Shown in pieces: positions 1 to 11,400 of a DNA stretch of 64,000 bases. Source of the stretch: Mactromeris polynyma (lineage: Eukaryota; Mollusca; Bivalvia; Venerida; Mactridae); NCBI GenBank assembly GCA_032209605.1, contig JASFXZ010000005.1:17908860-17972859 (forward strand), read 5' to 3'. The notes under the pieces were generated by a model. It did not search any database. It was not told where the DNA came from and worked only from the letters and a program-made list of their open reading frames with translations. The translations under genes were made by a program, and so were the position numbers. Numbering within the stretch: the stretch's first letter is position 1; each line of letters begins with the position of its first letter.

Positions 1-384
1 ATGCATGTTTACCTTTGCACATCCTCAGTGCCTAATGTTTTGTGGACTGTTGTTTTCTTTTGGGGTCTGTGTGGAAAAGCATTGTCTGGTGCATGTGGCG
101 TTCACTGGAACAATTTAATCTCTCCTTCATGTCTCTTTGTGTTATTGGTTACTGTGCACTTAAAGTTTGAAGCATTAACTGCTCTGCTATTTTGTTCTGG
201 TTAACATTGAGCACTCTTCCATACATAGGGGCAAGCATTAGATACTTCTTTTAAGTAAAGTCATTCAGTATGAACTTAAAACTTAAAAGTAAGTACGGTG
301 CATTACTACTTCTGGAGTACTCTTGGCATATTTTATGTTTTACATGTTTATTGCCTTTTGAAAATCGTGTGCCTTTGATTTCAG
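1..384 (+). other. Last intron of TRPA1-like copy 1, with a dispersed repeat
   Basis: Non-coding. Bases 1 to about 130 match 58,600-58,715 (shared blocks such as 'cctcagt.cctaatgtt' and 'agactgttgttt'), so they belong to a dispersed repeat; the open frame across them is incidental. The final bases before the exon resemble the matching intron end of copy 2 at 33,230-33,247. Confidence 0.6.
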
Positions 385-543
385 TTTGAAGATCAGATGC
401 AGAAAAGCCAGCAAAAAATGTTGAAGAAAGTGGATAAAGTAAAGAGTACAGTGAAATCACTGAAACATGACATCGGACGACTAGAAGATATGTTAGAACT
501 GATCATGAAGGCTCAAGATATAAAGCTGAACTCTGATGACTAA
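385..543 (+). CDS. Last coding exon of an upstream TRPA1-like channel gene (copy 1, partial)
   Basis: Acceptor 'gatttcag' precedes 52 codons and a TAA stop. The peptide starts FEDQMQKSQQKMLKKVDKVK and ends in an amphipathic heptad segment (DIGRLEDMLELIMKAQDI), the kind of C-terminal coiled coil that assembles TRPA1 tetramers. It aligns without gaps to the last exon of the complete gene downstream (33,248-33,406): same 159-nt length, same splice phase and about 44 of 52 identical residues. The differences are conservative (K/R, L/I, S/N). This is therefore the 3' end of a tandem paralogue whose body lies left of the window. I see no sign of decay in this exon, but one exon cannot prove the gene is functional. 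Confidence 0.88.
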   Translation, partial: FEDQMQKSQQKMLKKVDKVKSTVKSLKHDIGRLEDMLELIMKAQDIKLNSDD

Positions 544-997
544 TATGATCATGTAGTTGAACTTTCACGTGATGGATCTTAATTGTCCTCCCTTCTAACA
601 GCGGTGTACTACTTAAACTATTAGGAATAAAGTGTAGTTCGACAAGAAATATATGGGAGATTCTGATTTTGTTAATATGACGGCTTGTGAAGAGAGTTTG
701 CAAGTGTGCAGCTTATTGAATGCTTTAGTTGTCGGGTAAGTAACAAGGGACGTAACTGTGTTAACTTCTATCACTTGTGTATCGTATTGGACAGTAGGAA
801 ATGGAATAGAGAACTAGGAAAAATTCTGAGGATATACTGATTTTTAAAACGAGACAAATACGTGCGCGTTTTCAACTTCAGTCTGTACCATGTTCATGTC
901 TCATATTATACATAACTGGACAATGTGCTTAATATAGTCATCTGTTTTAACATTTCCCAGTGCTTTAATTAACTGGTGTCTGTGATACTTTATTTAT

Positions 998-1003
998 AAT
1001 AAA
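998..1003 (+). terminator. Candidate polyadenylation signal of TRPA1-like copy 1
   Basis: AATAAA lies 455 bp after the copy 1 stop codon in an AT-rich stretch and is followed by a T-rich region. A second AATAAA lies near 1,308. Either would give an ordinary 3' UTR. Confidence 0.4.
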
Positions 1004-1009
1004 TTTATC

Positions 1010-4000
1010 TCTTTTGTTTTCATTACTGGTCGCTTTTATTTTTTATGCATTTTCTATTGCCATTTTACTGTTTCTTTTTAATTGATGTTGCCAAAGCTTT
1101 TTTAAGCAACATTTCTAATGTATCAGAGCATGCTTGAAGATATAATGACGCTATGAACACAGAAAGAATTGAAACGGACAATGTCATATTGTTATTTTTG
1201 ATATTATTGTGTCTTCGTAAATTCTGTTCAAAACTTTAACTTGCTCAATCTTAACTTTATTCTCAGGAATTGTAAATATATGTTTATTATCAACTTCTAT
1301 TATTTTAATAAAGAGTACTTAGATAGAAATGTGGTATTTGTTTTGGTATATATAGAAATTGTAGAAATTTGAATATCTCTTTTTGCTAACAACATCAATA
1401 AAAGCCAGATAGAGCAGCACAGCACAATGAAGACCACAATCACACAACGGAGTTTGCCACCAGGAGACGAATTAAGAATAGAACGGGACCATAAAACAAA
1501 ACTGCACTACACTGGACTCCAAAACATTTTTTTTAAAAAGAGAGAAAAACTTGAAGAAACACAATGGCATCAGAGCCTGTGAACTGTCGGTATTAATTTA
1601 GGTGGAGCGGGGCAACACAGGACTGGCCCAAAATTATACACAAAGTAAAACTTCCAAAAAGTGCATTTAAAAGGTTATGACCTTGTTTGACTGCAACATA
1701 CTGCACGCTTTGATGACGTTCTTTTATCTAAAAAGTCACTGGCTTATAATAAGTGTGACCATAGGGAGGACATTTACTTCAGACGGTTATAGTTGTACCA
1801 ACGTGTAATGATTCAGTAGATATCTAGTAGTCTCTTATGGTTATTCACCAGATCGGTAAATCTCTACTACATTGTGTGTTTTTGTTATTAAATTTACTTA
1901 CAAATTTCCATTGTTCTACTTGTGCTTTCATATCTGTTAATCATTTAATTTTGGTGCTTGTCATTTTTTTTTGTTCGGTGCTTGCCGAATTGGCTGCGTA
2001 GACTATTTTATTGTGTTTCTTCATGTTTATTTTTTATGAGGTCTCGTGATATTCCTTATACTGATATACTCCCGTTTTCTGTTTTATTTTATACCGTTCA
2101 ACGTTCTATAATTTATTTTATCCTAAGGATCCACAGGAAAGGCCTTGTTTTGTGAATAAGTCACCGAGCGTGATTAGTATAAGTTGTAAGAACTTATTTC
2201 CCCATCGATGTATATTAAATAAGTTTCAACTTTATGAATAAGGCATTTCCCTGTGACACTTTTACACCATACAATTAACATGAGGAAAAATATATATCCG
2301 ACACAATACCATGTTCATTACTATCCTAAGTTAACATAAACAAGTACTGTCTTTACTGTGTTTGAGGCAGGGAACCAGAATAAAAACGAGGCGGTCAATA
2401 CACTTGATAGATCCTGAACAGTAAGCGGGCTATCGTTCACCATAACTGAACTCAAGGCTGGTGATTGATTATACATAATTGTAGAGATATTTGGGTGACA
2501 CAATCCCCCGAGGCGTTTATATCGTACCTATTGTTTAAACGTGTTTTCTAATGCCACTGTCTAATTGGTCATAAAGTAGAATTGGTCGGTAAATTTGTTT
2601 TTATTTACATATCTAACAAATCTAACCCAGCACATTTGCCTTTAGAAATAATGTCAAAAGTCGCCGAAGGGAGATTTTCAATTGAAATATATAACTAACG
2701 TTTTGAATTATTTACTTAAGAGGCTAAAATCAATCCAAAACTGAACATAGACAAACGCCTAATTTTTTATTCAGTCTGGGACGTCAATGAAACTAACTTC
2801 CGGTTATTGGATACTCAGTTGATACAATGTCTGACTTGACCTTAAACCCGTTCAATATGTGTTCTGGCACAGCGCTGTCACCGCTAGTGTAGACATTTTT
2901 ATTGATGCACAACTTTTCGTTGATATCCATATGCCAATCACGTGGGCTGCGTTTCATCAAATATCCTAAGTATGAAAAGATAGGATAGAAACTTTTTGAA
3001 GGAATAAGTCATGTTTGCTCAATAGGTTTTAGACATTTTGAAGTGTAAATATCTTTATTATTTCATTTTCTTTAATATTAAACTAAAATTTGGTTGAATC
3101 TTGTTTTTAAAAACTCATGTACCAAAATATGCTAAATATGCTTAGGTGTACTTAGGAGTGAAGAGTCACCTAGGACATTTGATGCAATGCACCCCTGTTG
3201 TTTTAATCCCAGTATTGTCCTTCATTTACGAAGAAAAATCTGATAATTTCAAGGACTACATTGTTTGGAACGTATGTTACCAAACTACTGATATAAATTG
3301 CACTAGCTCAGTAAACAATGTTGAAAATAAAACTAAGTTACTGTTGACAGCGGTAAATAATGATAAAACACGTATAGGACTCAAATTCACAAAACGAAGT
3401 GTGAAAACGAACCAAGTTGAATAACAGTAAAACGCATTTACTTCGTATGTACAAGGGACCGTAAATGTGTATGCGAGGCATGCTTTTAATCAAATGAAGA
3501 CGATTGTAAGATTTAAATGGGTGGTACGATGTTTAGAAAAACGATATTTGTGGTTCGAAGAGCATTGTCAATGTGCAAACTGCACAGGTAGGTCGGAGAT
3601 TTATATATATTTTTTTTTTATATTTTCAAATAAAGCAAATTAAACATAGATTTAAATGAATACATGTTTAAAGACAAATCCTCTTTCCCTTTTAACAAGG
3701 ATAATGTTTATTCAAGTAGAATGTAATGCTCTATAGATGGAATACTCGTAAGCGTCTAAACCTGGGCATAAATTAATCTAAAGACGAATTCACTCAAAGA
3801 AATTTAACCAAAGTTAAACAAACAATCCAAAACATATTCTAGTGTCCGGGGCAAAAAAATAGGATAGGTCGGGAAACCTGGAATAAACATAGTTTTCGTT
3901 TAAACCTTAACATAATCCTCGAATGTAAATCCATAATTACAAAGACTGTCCTGAAATTTTCGTAAAATTTCTTATATATACATGTATAATAATAGTGAAT

Positions 4001-5879
4001 TGCGTTAAGATGCAAACGAGCAATATTGACTCAGCTTGGTGTTTCTGGCCTGGACGGTGTGACCTGTTAGTGTGGAGAGATGCTGACTGTCACCAGCTGA
4101 CAATATATTGCAACAGAGATGTTTTGAACAATGTAAAAAACAAGACTGACACATTTTAATTTGGCTTCTTTATTTAGATGTAACTGAAATAATTTTAGAG
4201 ATTTTGTTTTTCTAAAACATAACAGTGTGTTCAGTAAGTCCACGTTAATACAATAGCACAAACAACAAACATGTTATGTAGTACAGCCAAACGCTGGTTA
4301 CCGATCCTGCATATGACAGCGGAATTGATGTATCAAACATTTGATACATGTAGTCTTTGATGCGTTTGTTTACTCATTCAACATGATTGTATACGTAACT
4401 ATGCGATATGTTCTGTATCGGGGATGACATTCTCAATATCGGCCTCGGGCAACAGTTCAGATGTCATCCCCTCCACCTCGGGATAACAGTTTTGACTGTT
4501 ACCCAAATAACCATGAAATAACTGTATACTATTTGATTTTTCACACAATGTAGTATTCGAAACGAGAAATTAACGAACTATGTATAGTGCGATTTTATTA
4601 ACCGCGAACGTTTGAATATATTACCTGGTCCATTACATTTCAAAATAGGTGTATTGAAATGTTCGTCCGTAAGCTTGACGGAGAAAAGCAGTGGTTGTGT
4701 TTTGATAGAAAAGTAATCCAAACAGCAGTTATATAGCTTTACGCACGAGAGCATTTTTTTACATAAATTGACATGGATCGGTTCTGAAAGTCCATATACC
4801 TTTTTGCGGTCAATCTAACAGCACTCTATCGATCAAAGGTTTGAATACCTTTGAAAGGGTATAGAGCAAAAATCTAAATTCTTATACCCACTATTGATGT
4901 CAAAAACAAGCGATGCAGAGGCCAGCGTGCTATTTTGGTTTAAGCGTGCTCGCACCGGGACGAGTTCATGGGTATCATGAAAGTGAGATAAACATTGATC
5001 AGCATTCGTACAATTATTATAGAGGCGTGTTTGGTCCTGGAAATATTAGTGACGCAAATATTGATACAACAAACAATAGCAGTACAACGATCACGTGGCA
5101 GTCAATTATTGATTCTCTACGCTGCGTACCTTACGTTATATTGGAAAACTGTATGGTCCCGATTGCTTATTATAAATAGAAATCTCCCGTGTTCTGCAAA
5201 ATACATTTGTTTATGAAAGTTCACCTTAGATATATGGGTGACACGTGATGGATGGTATTAATTGTGAGGAATAAAAGTTAAAATCATGTATGGATAATTA
5301 CAGTCGATGAAGAGTGTAGACGATTAAGACTGCAATAGAACACAAATTAACACGGGAACCGGTAAAGTATATATTTGATCCATAGTGCTAGTACTGTAAC
5401 TGAGTAGAACTCACTGATATCAAGTTTTCAGATTTTTATTCTTAATCAATACGTGTTTCACTTCTCTTTCTGAACAAAGATCTCAGGTAATGATGATATT
5501 ATATATATGTGTTATTTGAGTGAACAGCGCGCTTTTCATTGCAGTGACACGGTCTTGAATTTTAAAGGTACGCAGTATTGATTTTAAAGACGCGCATCAA
5601 AAACATAAACATTTTTGAAGACTAAGCTAAGATTAACTAGAGAAAGACTTCAGAAAGGAATTTCAAATAAAGTCGGGCAAGAACGGAAAACCTCATTTTC
5701 AGCTCTTGAAGTGACATGTTTTATCTGAAGTAATTCGCTATTTCGAATTAATATTGTGATAAAGAATTGCAAATTTGTTCTGTCTATAATATTTTATGGT
5801 AGCGACGTAAAATAAGTTTGGATGTATCTCTTAATTGACTCTGTACTTGAACCATCATGTTTATGGTCCTAAATCATTA
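1010..5879. other. Intergenic region between the two TRPA1-like genes; no gene recognised
   Basis: AT-rich DNA with frequent stops on both strands. Open frames at 1,958-2,155, 3,146-3,424 and 4,913-5,179 have no recognisable domain, no convincing splice context and no codon pattern like the neighbouring exons. Together with the LINE remains further right it forms the spacer between the tandem genes. Confidence 0.5.
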
Positions 5880-7402
5880 CACAACTTACCGAAATTATTA
5901 GAAATGAAGGACACTCTTCTATATTAAATGCCTTAAATGAACATTTCATTAATATCTCATCATTGATTACAAAATCAGCGCTTGTTCCTGAAAACTTTTC
6001 TAAACTAAAACAGACGCTTGACAATAAACTAAAACAGTCTTTCTTTGATATTGAATATATATCTGCGTACGAAGTAAAAAAGATTATTGATACATTAAAC
6101 CCTAATAAATCAGCCGGTATAGACGGCATTGGCCCAAGAATACTAAAACATTGCAGTGATTGTATTACACCGGCAATTACACATATTATTAACAAAAGTA
6201 TCGATACAGGGATTTTTCCGGATGCTTTAAAAAAAGCTTATGTTCTCCCTATATTCAAAAATGGAGATAGAGAGGATCCTAATAATTACCGTCCTATATC
6301 TATTTTGCCAACGATTTCAAAAATATTTGAAAGACACATTGCGACTCAACTTCAATCTTTTTTCAAACTAACAAATGTTCTTCACAATACTCAGTCCGGA
6401 TTTCGTCAAAATCATTCTTGTCACACATTTACTTGATAGATACGTGGTTAAAGGATATCGATTCAGGAAAATAATTATTATGTAGGGTCAGTATTTTTGG
6501 ATTGACCATAACTTTCTCTTGTATAAACTAAAACTGTATCACTTCTCGCCACGCACCGTTACTCTATATAAGTCTCATTTATCAAATAGAACACAGAATA
6601 TCAAGCATGCAAACATAACATCTGAAACAATGGAGATAAGGTCTGGAGTTCCCCAAGGTTCAATCATCGGCCCTCTATTATTTCTTCTGTATCTATATGA
6701 TATTGCATATGAAATACCAACTGCCAATAGCCACCTTTATGCTGACGATTCCACCCTGTATACACCAGTGGCACTGATACCAAAACTATACAGGCCACTC
6801 TTCAAACAAATATAAATACAATAATTTTGGGGTACTGGCATTTTTTTTTATAACTCTTTTAGGTAAATTACAAGCGCGAGTAGCTAGATTAATACAAAAG
6901 GAATTTGCCAACCTTGATGATAGCTTACTGCAATGAGAGTCCCCAGTATATACGATCATTATTGGATTTTTCATCCAATAGTATACACAGTTTAAGATCA
7001 GTGGAAAACAATGACTTGGTCACGCCAACTTTCAAAACAAAATACATGAAATATTCTTGTTAATTGCCGGGAACAAAATTCCCAACAATATTAAATCAGT
7101 CTCGTCAGTAAATACTTTCGAAAGAGCATTAAAATCATTTTTATTGTAAAAAGGTCTACATTCTATTATGTTTGTTATGAAAGTTATTATTAGCATTTAC
7201 TATTATATTGATATATATGTACAATTTACAATATCTGATGAGTGATTGTCTTGAATGAACGAATGTCTGTTATATAATTATTGTGTTTCAATTTATGTTG
7301 TTTTCTGTTAGAAGGCCATGTTTTATTTAAGAATTGTACAACTGTATCTGTATACCTCTTTACATGTCACCTTCTGTAAATAAAGATATTATTATTATTA
7401 TA
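5880..7402 (+). mobile_element. Broken non-LTR retrotransposon (jockey/CR1-like reverse transcriptase remnant)
   Basis: Conceptual translation gives reverse-transcriptase landmarks in order: NKSAGIDGIGPRILK (about 6,107), the NNYRPISILPTISKIFE block (about 6,281), GVPQGSIIGPLLFL (about 6,648) and the catalytic LYADDSTLY (about 6,737). The frame breaks near 6,436. Sequence appears lost around 6,815-6,840, after which a C-terminal tail is readable (ARVARLIQKEF, then VNTFERALKSFLL) with further stops. It ends in 'tgtaaataaag' plus an (ATT)n tail near 7,390-7,402, typical of LINE 3' ends. No endonuclease is seen, so it is 5'-truncated as well as mutated. It cannot be autonomous. Assignment to the jockey superfamily is from motif style only. 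Confidence 0.85.
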
Positions 7403-7499
7403 AGATGGGTATCTTAATATAACATTACAATAAGAAACACTATGATACATCAACACTCGAATTTACATTACTGGTCAGGGAATTTCGACTGTTTGTTGT

Positions 7500-8035
7500 T
7501 CATCCATCGCTCTGCGAATATGATCACAACATCAGGTCGATGATTGTCTTCTGTGTGTACGAAGATGGCTGATGAGTCCAATCCTCGCACGGAAGGTACG
7601 TCCACATATGTCGCAGATATGGTCACCAGATACTGCTGATGTGCTTGCTGTCCACGGGCTTTTTCCAGGCGTGATCCAGTATGTTGGATTCTGCATTATT
7701 GATTCCTCTGTATGTTGCGGTTCTCCAGACAGGGCGGTTCTGTGCCAGTTTTTCCCAATTCTCTGGACTTAAGTCCATTTTCATGAGAGAGGCTTTCAGT
7801 CTTTGTGCCGCTTTTTCTGACCTTCAACTTTTCGTTTTCCCGAGGAAAGTTCACCATAGATAAGCTGTTTGGGGAGGCGATGATCTGACATACGGCTGAG
7901 GTGACCTGCCCAACGTACTTGTGATTGCTGTAGAAGCATCTATACAGATGGGAGTTTTACTTTTGGGAGAACCTCGCTGTCTGCAACATTGTCTTGCCAC
8001 TTGATGTTGAAGAGTTTGCGGAGACAACTCATAAT
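7500..8035 (-). mobile_element. 3' end of a second LINE, antisense, decayed
   Basis: Read on the minus strand, the C-terminal part of a LINE polyprotein is visible with frameshifts and stops: LFNIKWQDNVADSEVLPK, then RWAGHLSRMSDHRLPKQL, YGEL, a GKRKVEGQKKR tract, ENWEKLAQNRPVWRTA, and a terminal C2H2-like finger (CDICGRTFRARIGLISHLRTH split over two frames). The combination 'RWAGH.xRM.D.RLPKQL.YGEL ... CxxCGRxFRARIGLxSHxRTH' is a familiar tail of LINE proteins in molluscs and other metazoans. It is oriented opposite to the LINE just upstream, so it is a separate insertion. Confidence 0.75.
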
Positions 8036-8433
8036 TTACACTACATTATTAGTTTATTACATATTTTATGGAATTACTTTGATCTTTAATCAATATTTTT
8101 GTCCAAAATGTCCGGCAAAAGATATGAAAACGCGACCTACTTATTGACGCTCGAAGACAATGACAAGATATTAACAACCGTAGTCCTGGAGAATATGCAG
8201 CTTTTTATAACCGATTAACATCGAGAAAAAAATAAGCTCCAATCAAGGACATGGCAAAATGTTTCGTAGAAATGCAACAGTATCGTATTTTGTTTTCTTC
8301 TAGTATAGAGAGTGAAAGACGTTCTTTTTCTCAAATAACCATAATTGAAATGGGTGGATGTTTAAAAAGTGGAACCTTTTTATTTTTCAGAGGAAGATAA
8401 TCAGATGAATTAAAATTACATTAAGAATCCAAA
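8036..8433 (+). promoter_or_regulatory. Immediate upstream region of TRPA1-like copy 2
   Basis: Spacer between the LINE remnant and the first ATG. It probably contains the core promoter and 5' UTR, but I see no TATA box at a decisive distance and cannot place a start site. Confidence 0.25.
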
Positions 8434-11400
8434 ATGGCATCGGTCGCTCCTGAACCGCCTATTTACGTGGTAAGAGACCTCTTAAATATTTCTTATCAAC
8501 AACCGCTCTCATTAGTTACAGTTCATCAGCTGCCTGTTAGTTTTCATTTTCATTCATGAGCTAATATATAATCATTATTTCATTTTACCAGTTGTCATGA
8601 ATCTTATGTATAACCAGCTTTAAAGGAATGGGACTATTCAAATCGTTTGTAGTTTGCGTTATTTGAAATAGATCATGCTTGGTCCAAAACCCGTTTACTT
8701 GGTACGTTTCCGTTTTCATGTTGACAATTATAACTAAACACTTCATCAATCATCACAACATATGAACTTAGAACTGCAATTATTAATTGTTTTTATTGTA
8801 GTGTGACCCATCTCTAAAGAAAACAGGCGACAGTGACGATGACGTCATTACTTATGACGTCAGAAAAAAGCCAACAGAATCTTCAGACATATCTTTGTCT
8901 GATTTTAATTTATTGCAGGTAACCAGCATAGATAATAATAATAATAATAGAATAATAAAACTCAATCAGAACAATACCTAAATCATTCATTGTTTGCCTA
9001 CATCCACCAACTTAGGCGGGAAATGGCAGGTCACGGCTGATAAGTAGCCCAACTAACTGATACCAAATGCTTAAGTAATTTGGTCATTGTTGTGTCATTA
9101 TTCGACTTTTGATGAAAACTGCCGAATTATACGCTTCATTCGACACCATCGTTAAAAAGTCAAAATAATAAAGGCATATTTCATTACGCGGGTGAAACCG
9201 TGTACCTTGCACAGCTGTATGAACTCCGTAGTCCCTACACATAATTGTATACTCGCTGAATCACTTACTTTTAATCTAAGGAGAGCTCTTCTAATATTTG
9301 AGTTTATGTAGTTTTGGCGTTCCATATTAATCAAGATAAAATATTTAACAGTCCATATACTTTGTATGTGTTTATCTTTCTATTTACGTTTAATATAACC
9401 TACCATTATTAAAGTTCATCGTGGTCTAAGGTTTTCAATACACAGCAAGTATTGGTCACTAATTTGAAATTCAATTTTGACAGACGTCCTAGTTGTGTTA
9501 TGTGCCCTTCAGTAGGCATAAGTTAATAATGTAGGCCCCCATGACATTATGGTTTTATAACGAATTCAATAAAATGTGTTTTTAATAATCGATGTAGTCT
9601 ATTTTAACAATAAAAGTTTTGCGATGGTCAAACTATAACGGTAGGCTATTGTTAAATAATAAATGTATTGCATGTAGGCAAGTCTAATTAGTAAGGCTAT
9701 GTTTAAACATCATTATGACATATTTATCATTAGCATTGAAATTGTTAAGTTGTCTGAATTTATTATTTTGACACAGAGATGTAATGAACCACGGCTACAT
9801 CAGACAAGGAATAAACACAACGATTAAAAGAGTCGATAGTTTGCGTTACAAATGAACATTCATTCCACTGCGTGTATAATTCGCGCGAATAATTAGCAAC
9901 GATGACTAATGTTGGCAACAATTTTTAAATATTTAATTAGGTAACACTATAAAACCAAGCAACGGTCTTTGAATATTGTGTTATCTAATCTGTATATTGA
10001 TTGGCAATATTGAAATGCGAGTGTCAACTGTTTTGAAATGGCATCAATATTGTACGCGAATACGGTTATTTATTTTATTCTATCATATTTCAGTGTGCCA
10101 GGAACGGTTATTATGAAGCGACCAGACAGTTGTTACAAAATGAGAAAGAACTGAAAGAAATCAATACAGACGATGATGAAGGGCTTACTCCATTACATTA
10201 TGCAGCTAGATATAATCATTTTCATGTTGTAAAACTACTGTGTGAACACGGAGCAGGTAAACTATAGTAAAACCTCAATAATGAGCCCATCATTGGGACC
10301 CTTATAACTGGACTTAATATTGAGGTGGTCTAAATATTGAGGTTGAATAAAGAGCAAAACGGTGAAAATGGACCTGAAAAGTCTGCTCTTACTTTAGAGG
10401 TGGTCTTATTATTGAGGTGGTCTTTAAGAGAGGTTTGACTGTATAGTTAATTTATGACGATTATCTTGCAATAGGAAAATATAAATGTTTATAGTTTCAT
10501 TGGTTTAAGGACTCACAATATATGATCAATTTCGACAACCAAGCACCAGCATGATCCCGGTTGGTCACGTTACAACATTATTGTCAACACCTGCACAGCA
10601 ATAAACTCGGATTTGATAAATCTGAGTTCTAATAGAAACCCGCAAACCCATTGCACTAACAAACACGCCTAATGATAATATGTACGCGTATAGAATATAT
10701 GGCTTGTGTAATATATAATCTGACTGCGTAAAACGACGAGTCCCTTCCTCCAAGTCTGCTAAAGAAGTGTGCATTGTCTATTCAAATGGGGTTTTAAAAT
10801 AATTGATCAGTTTTGCTATTCAAAGAAGTCAATAATATTCATGCAAGTTGAACTAATACAATAAATAAATTGTGTTTTAAAAACAGCATCGTAATGTTAT
10901 ATCTCTGACATAAGTTTCCATGTGATACATTTGAGCATAAAAGGTTTACTTGATAATGATTATACTTTTATGTACATAAAATTCTATGTACGAATTGTTG
11001 TCGTGAAAATACATAGTGTCAAGCATAAATCGAGTCAATATTGTCATGACAGTATATAGACATTGCGGAAACAGATAGATAGGCCAACTTCCTCAAATCG
11101 ACCATACGACTTTGCAAATAACTACATGTTCTATTTCGACCAATGATTCGTTAAGTACAGCACGACTGACTAAATTGATCATAATTGCCTTCAATGTCAC
11201 TATCAGTGAAAGATTTAAATAAATTAAATCGTTTGGTTTTGTTACGAAAATGACATTAATCGGCAATGGCCATTGATTGATTTTGTTTTGAAAGTGGCAT
11301 TAATTTAAGTGTGAATTTTCGAATCATTTGTTTTAGACATTAATGCAGAAGATCATGAAGGTTTGACTCCCCTACATTACACCTGTAGAGTAAAAAGACG

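Noticed and set aside
1..204. 67-codon open frame at the left edge
   Set aside because: It covers a dispersed repeat found again at 58,600 and lies in the last intron of TRPA1-like copy 1.
4913..5179. 88-codon open frame upstream of the LINE
   Set aside because: No recognisable domain, no splice context and no similarity to any neighbouring element; length is within chance.
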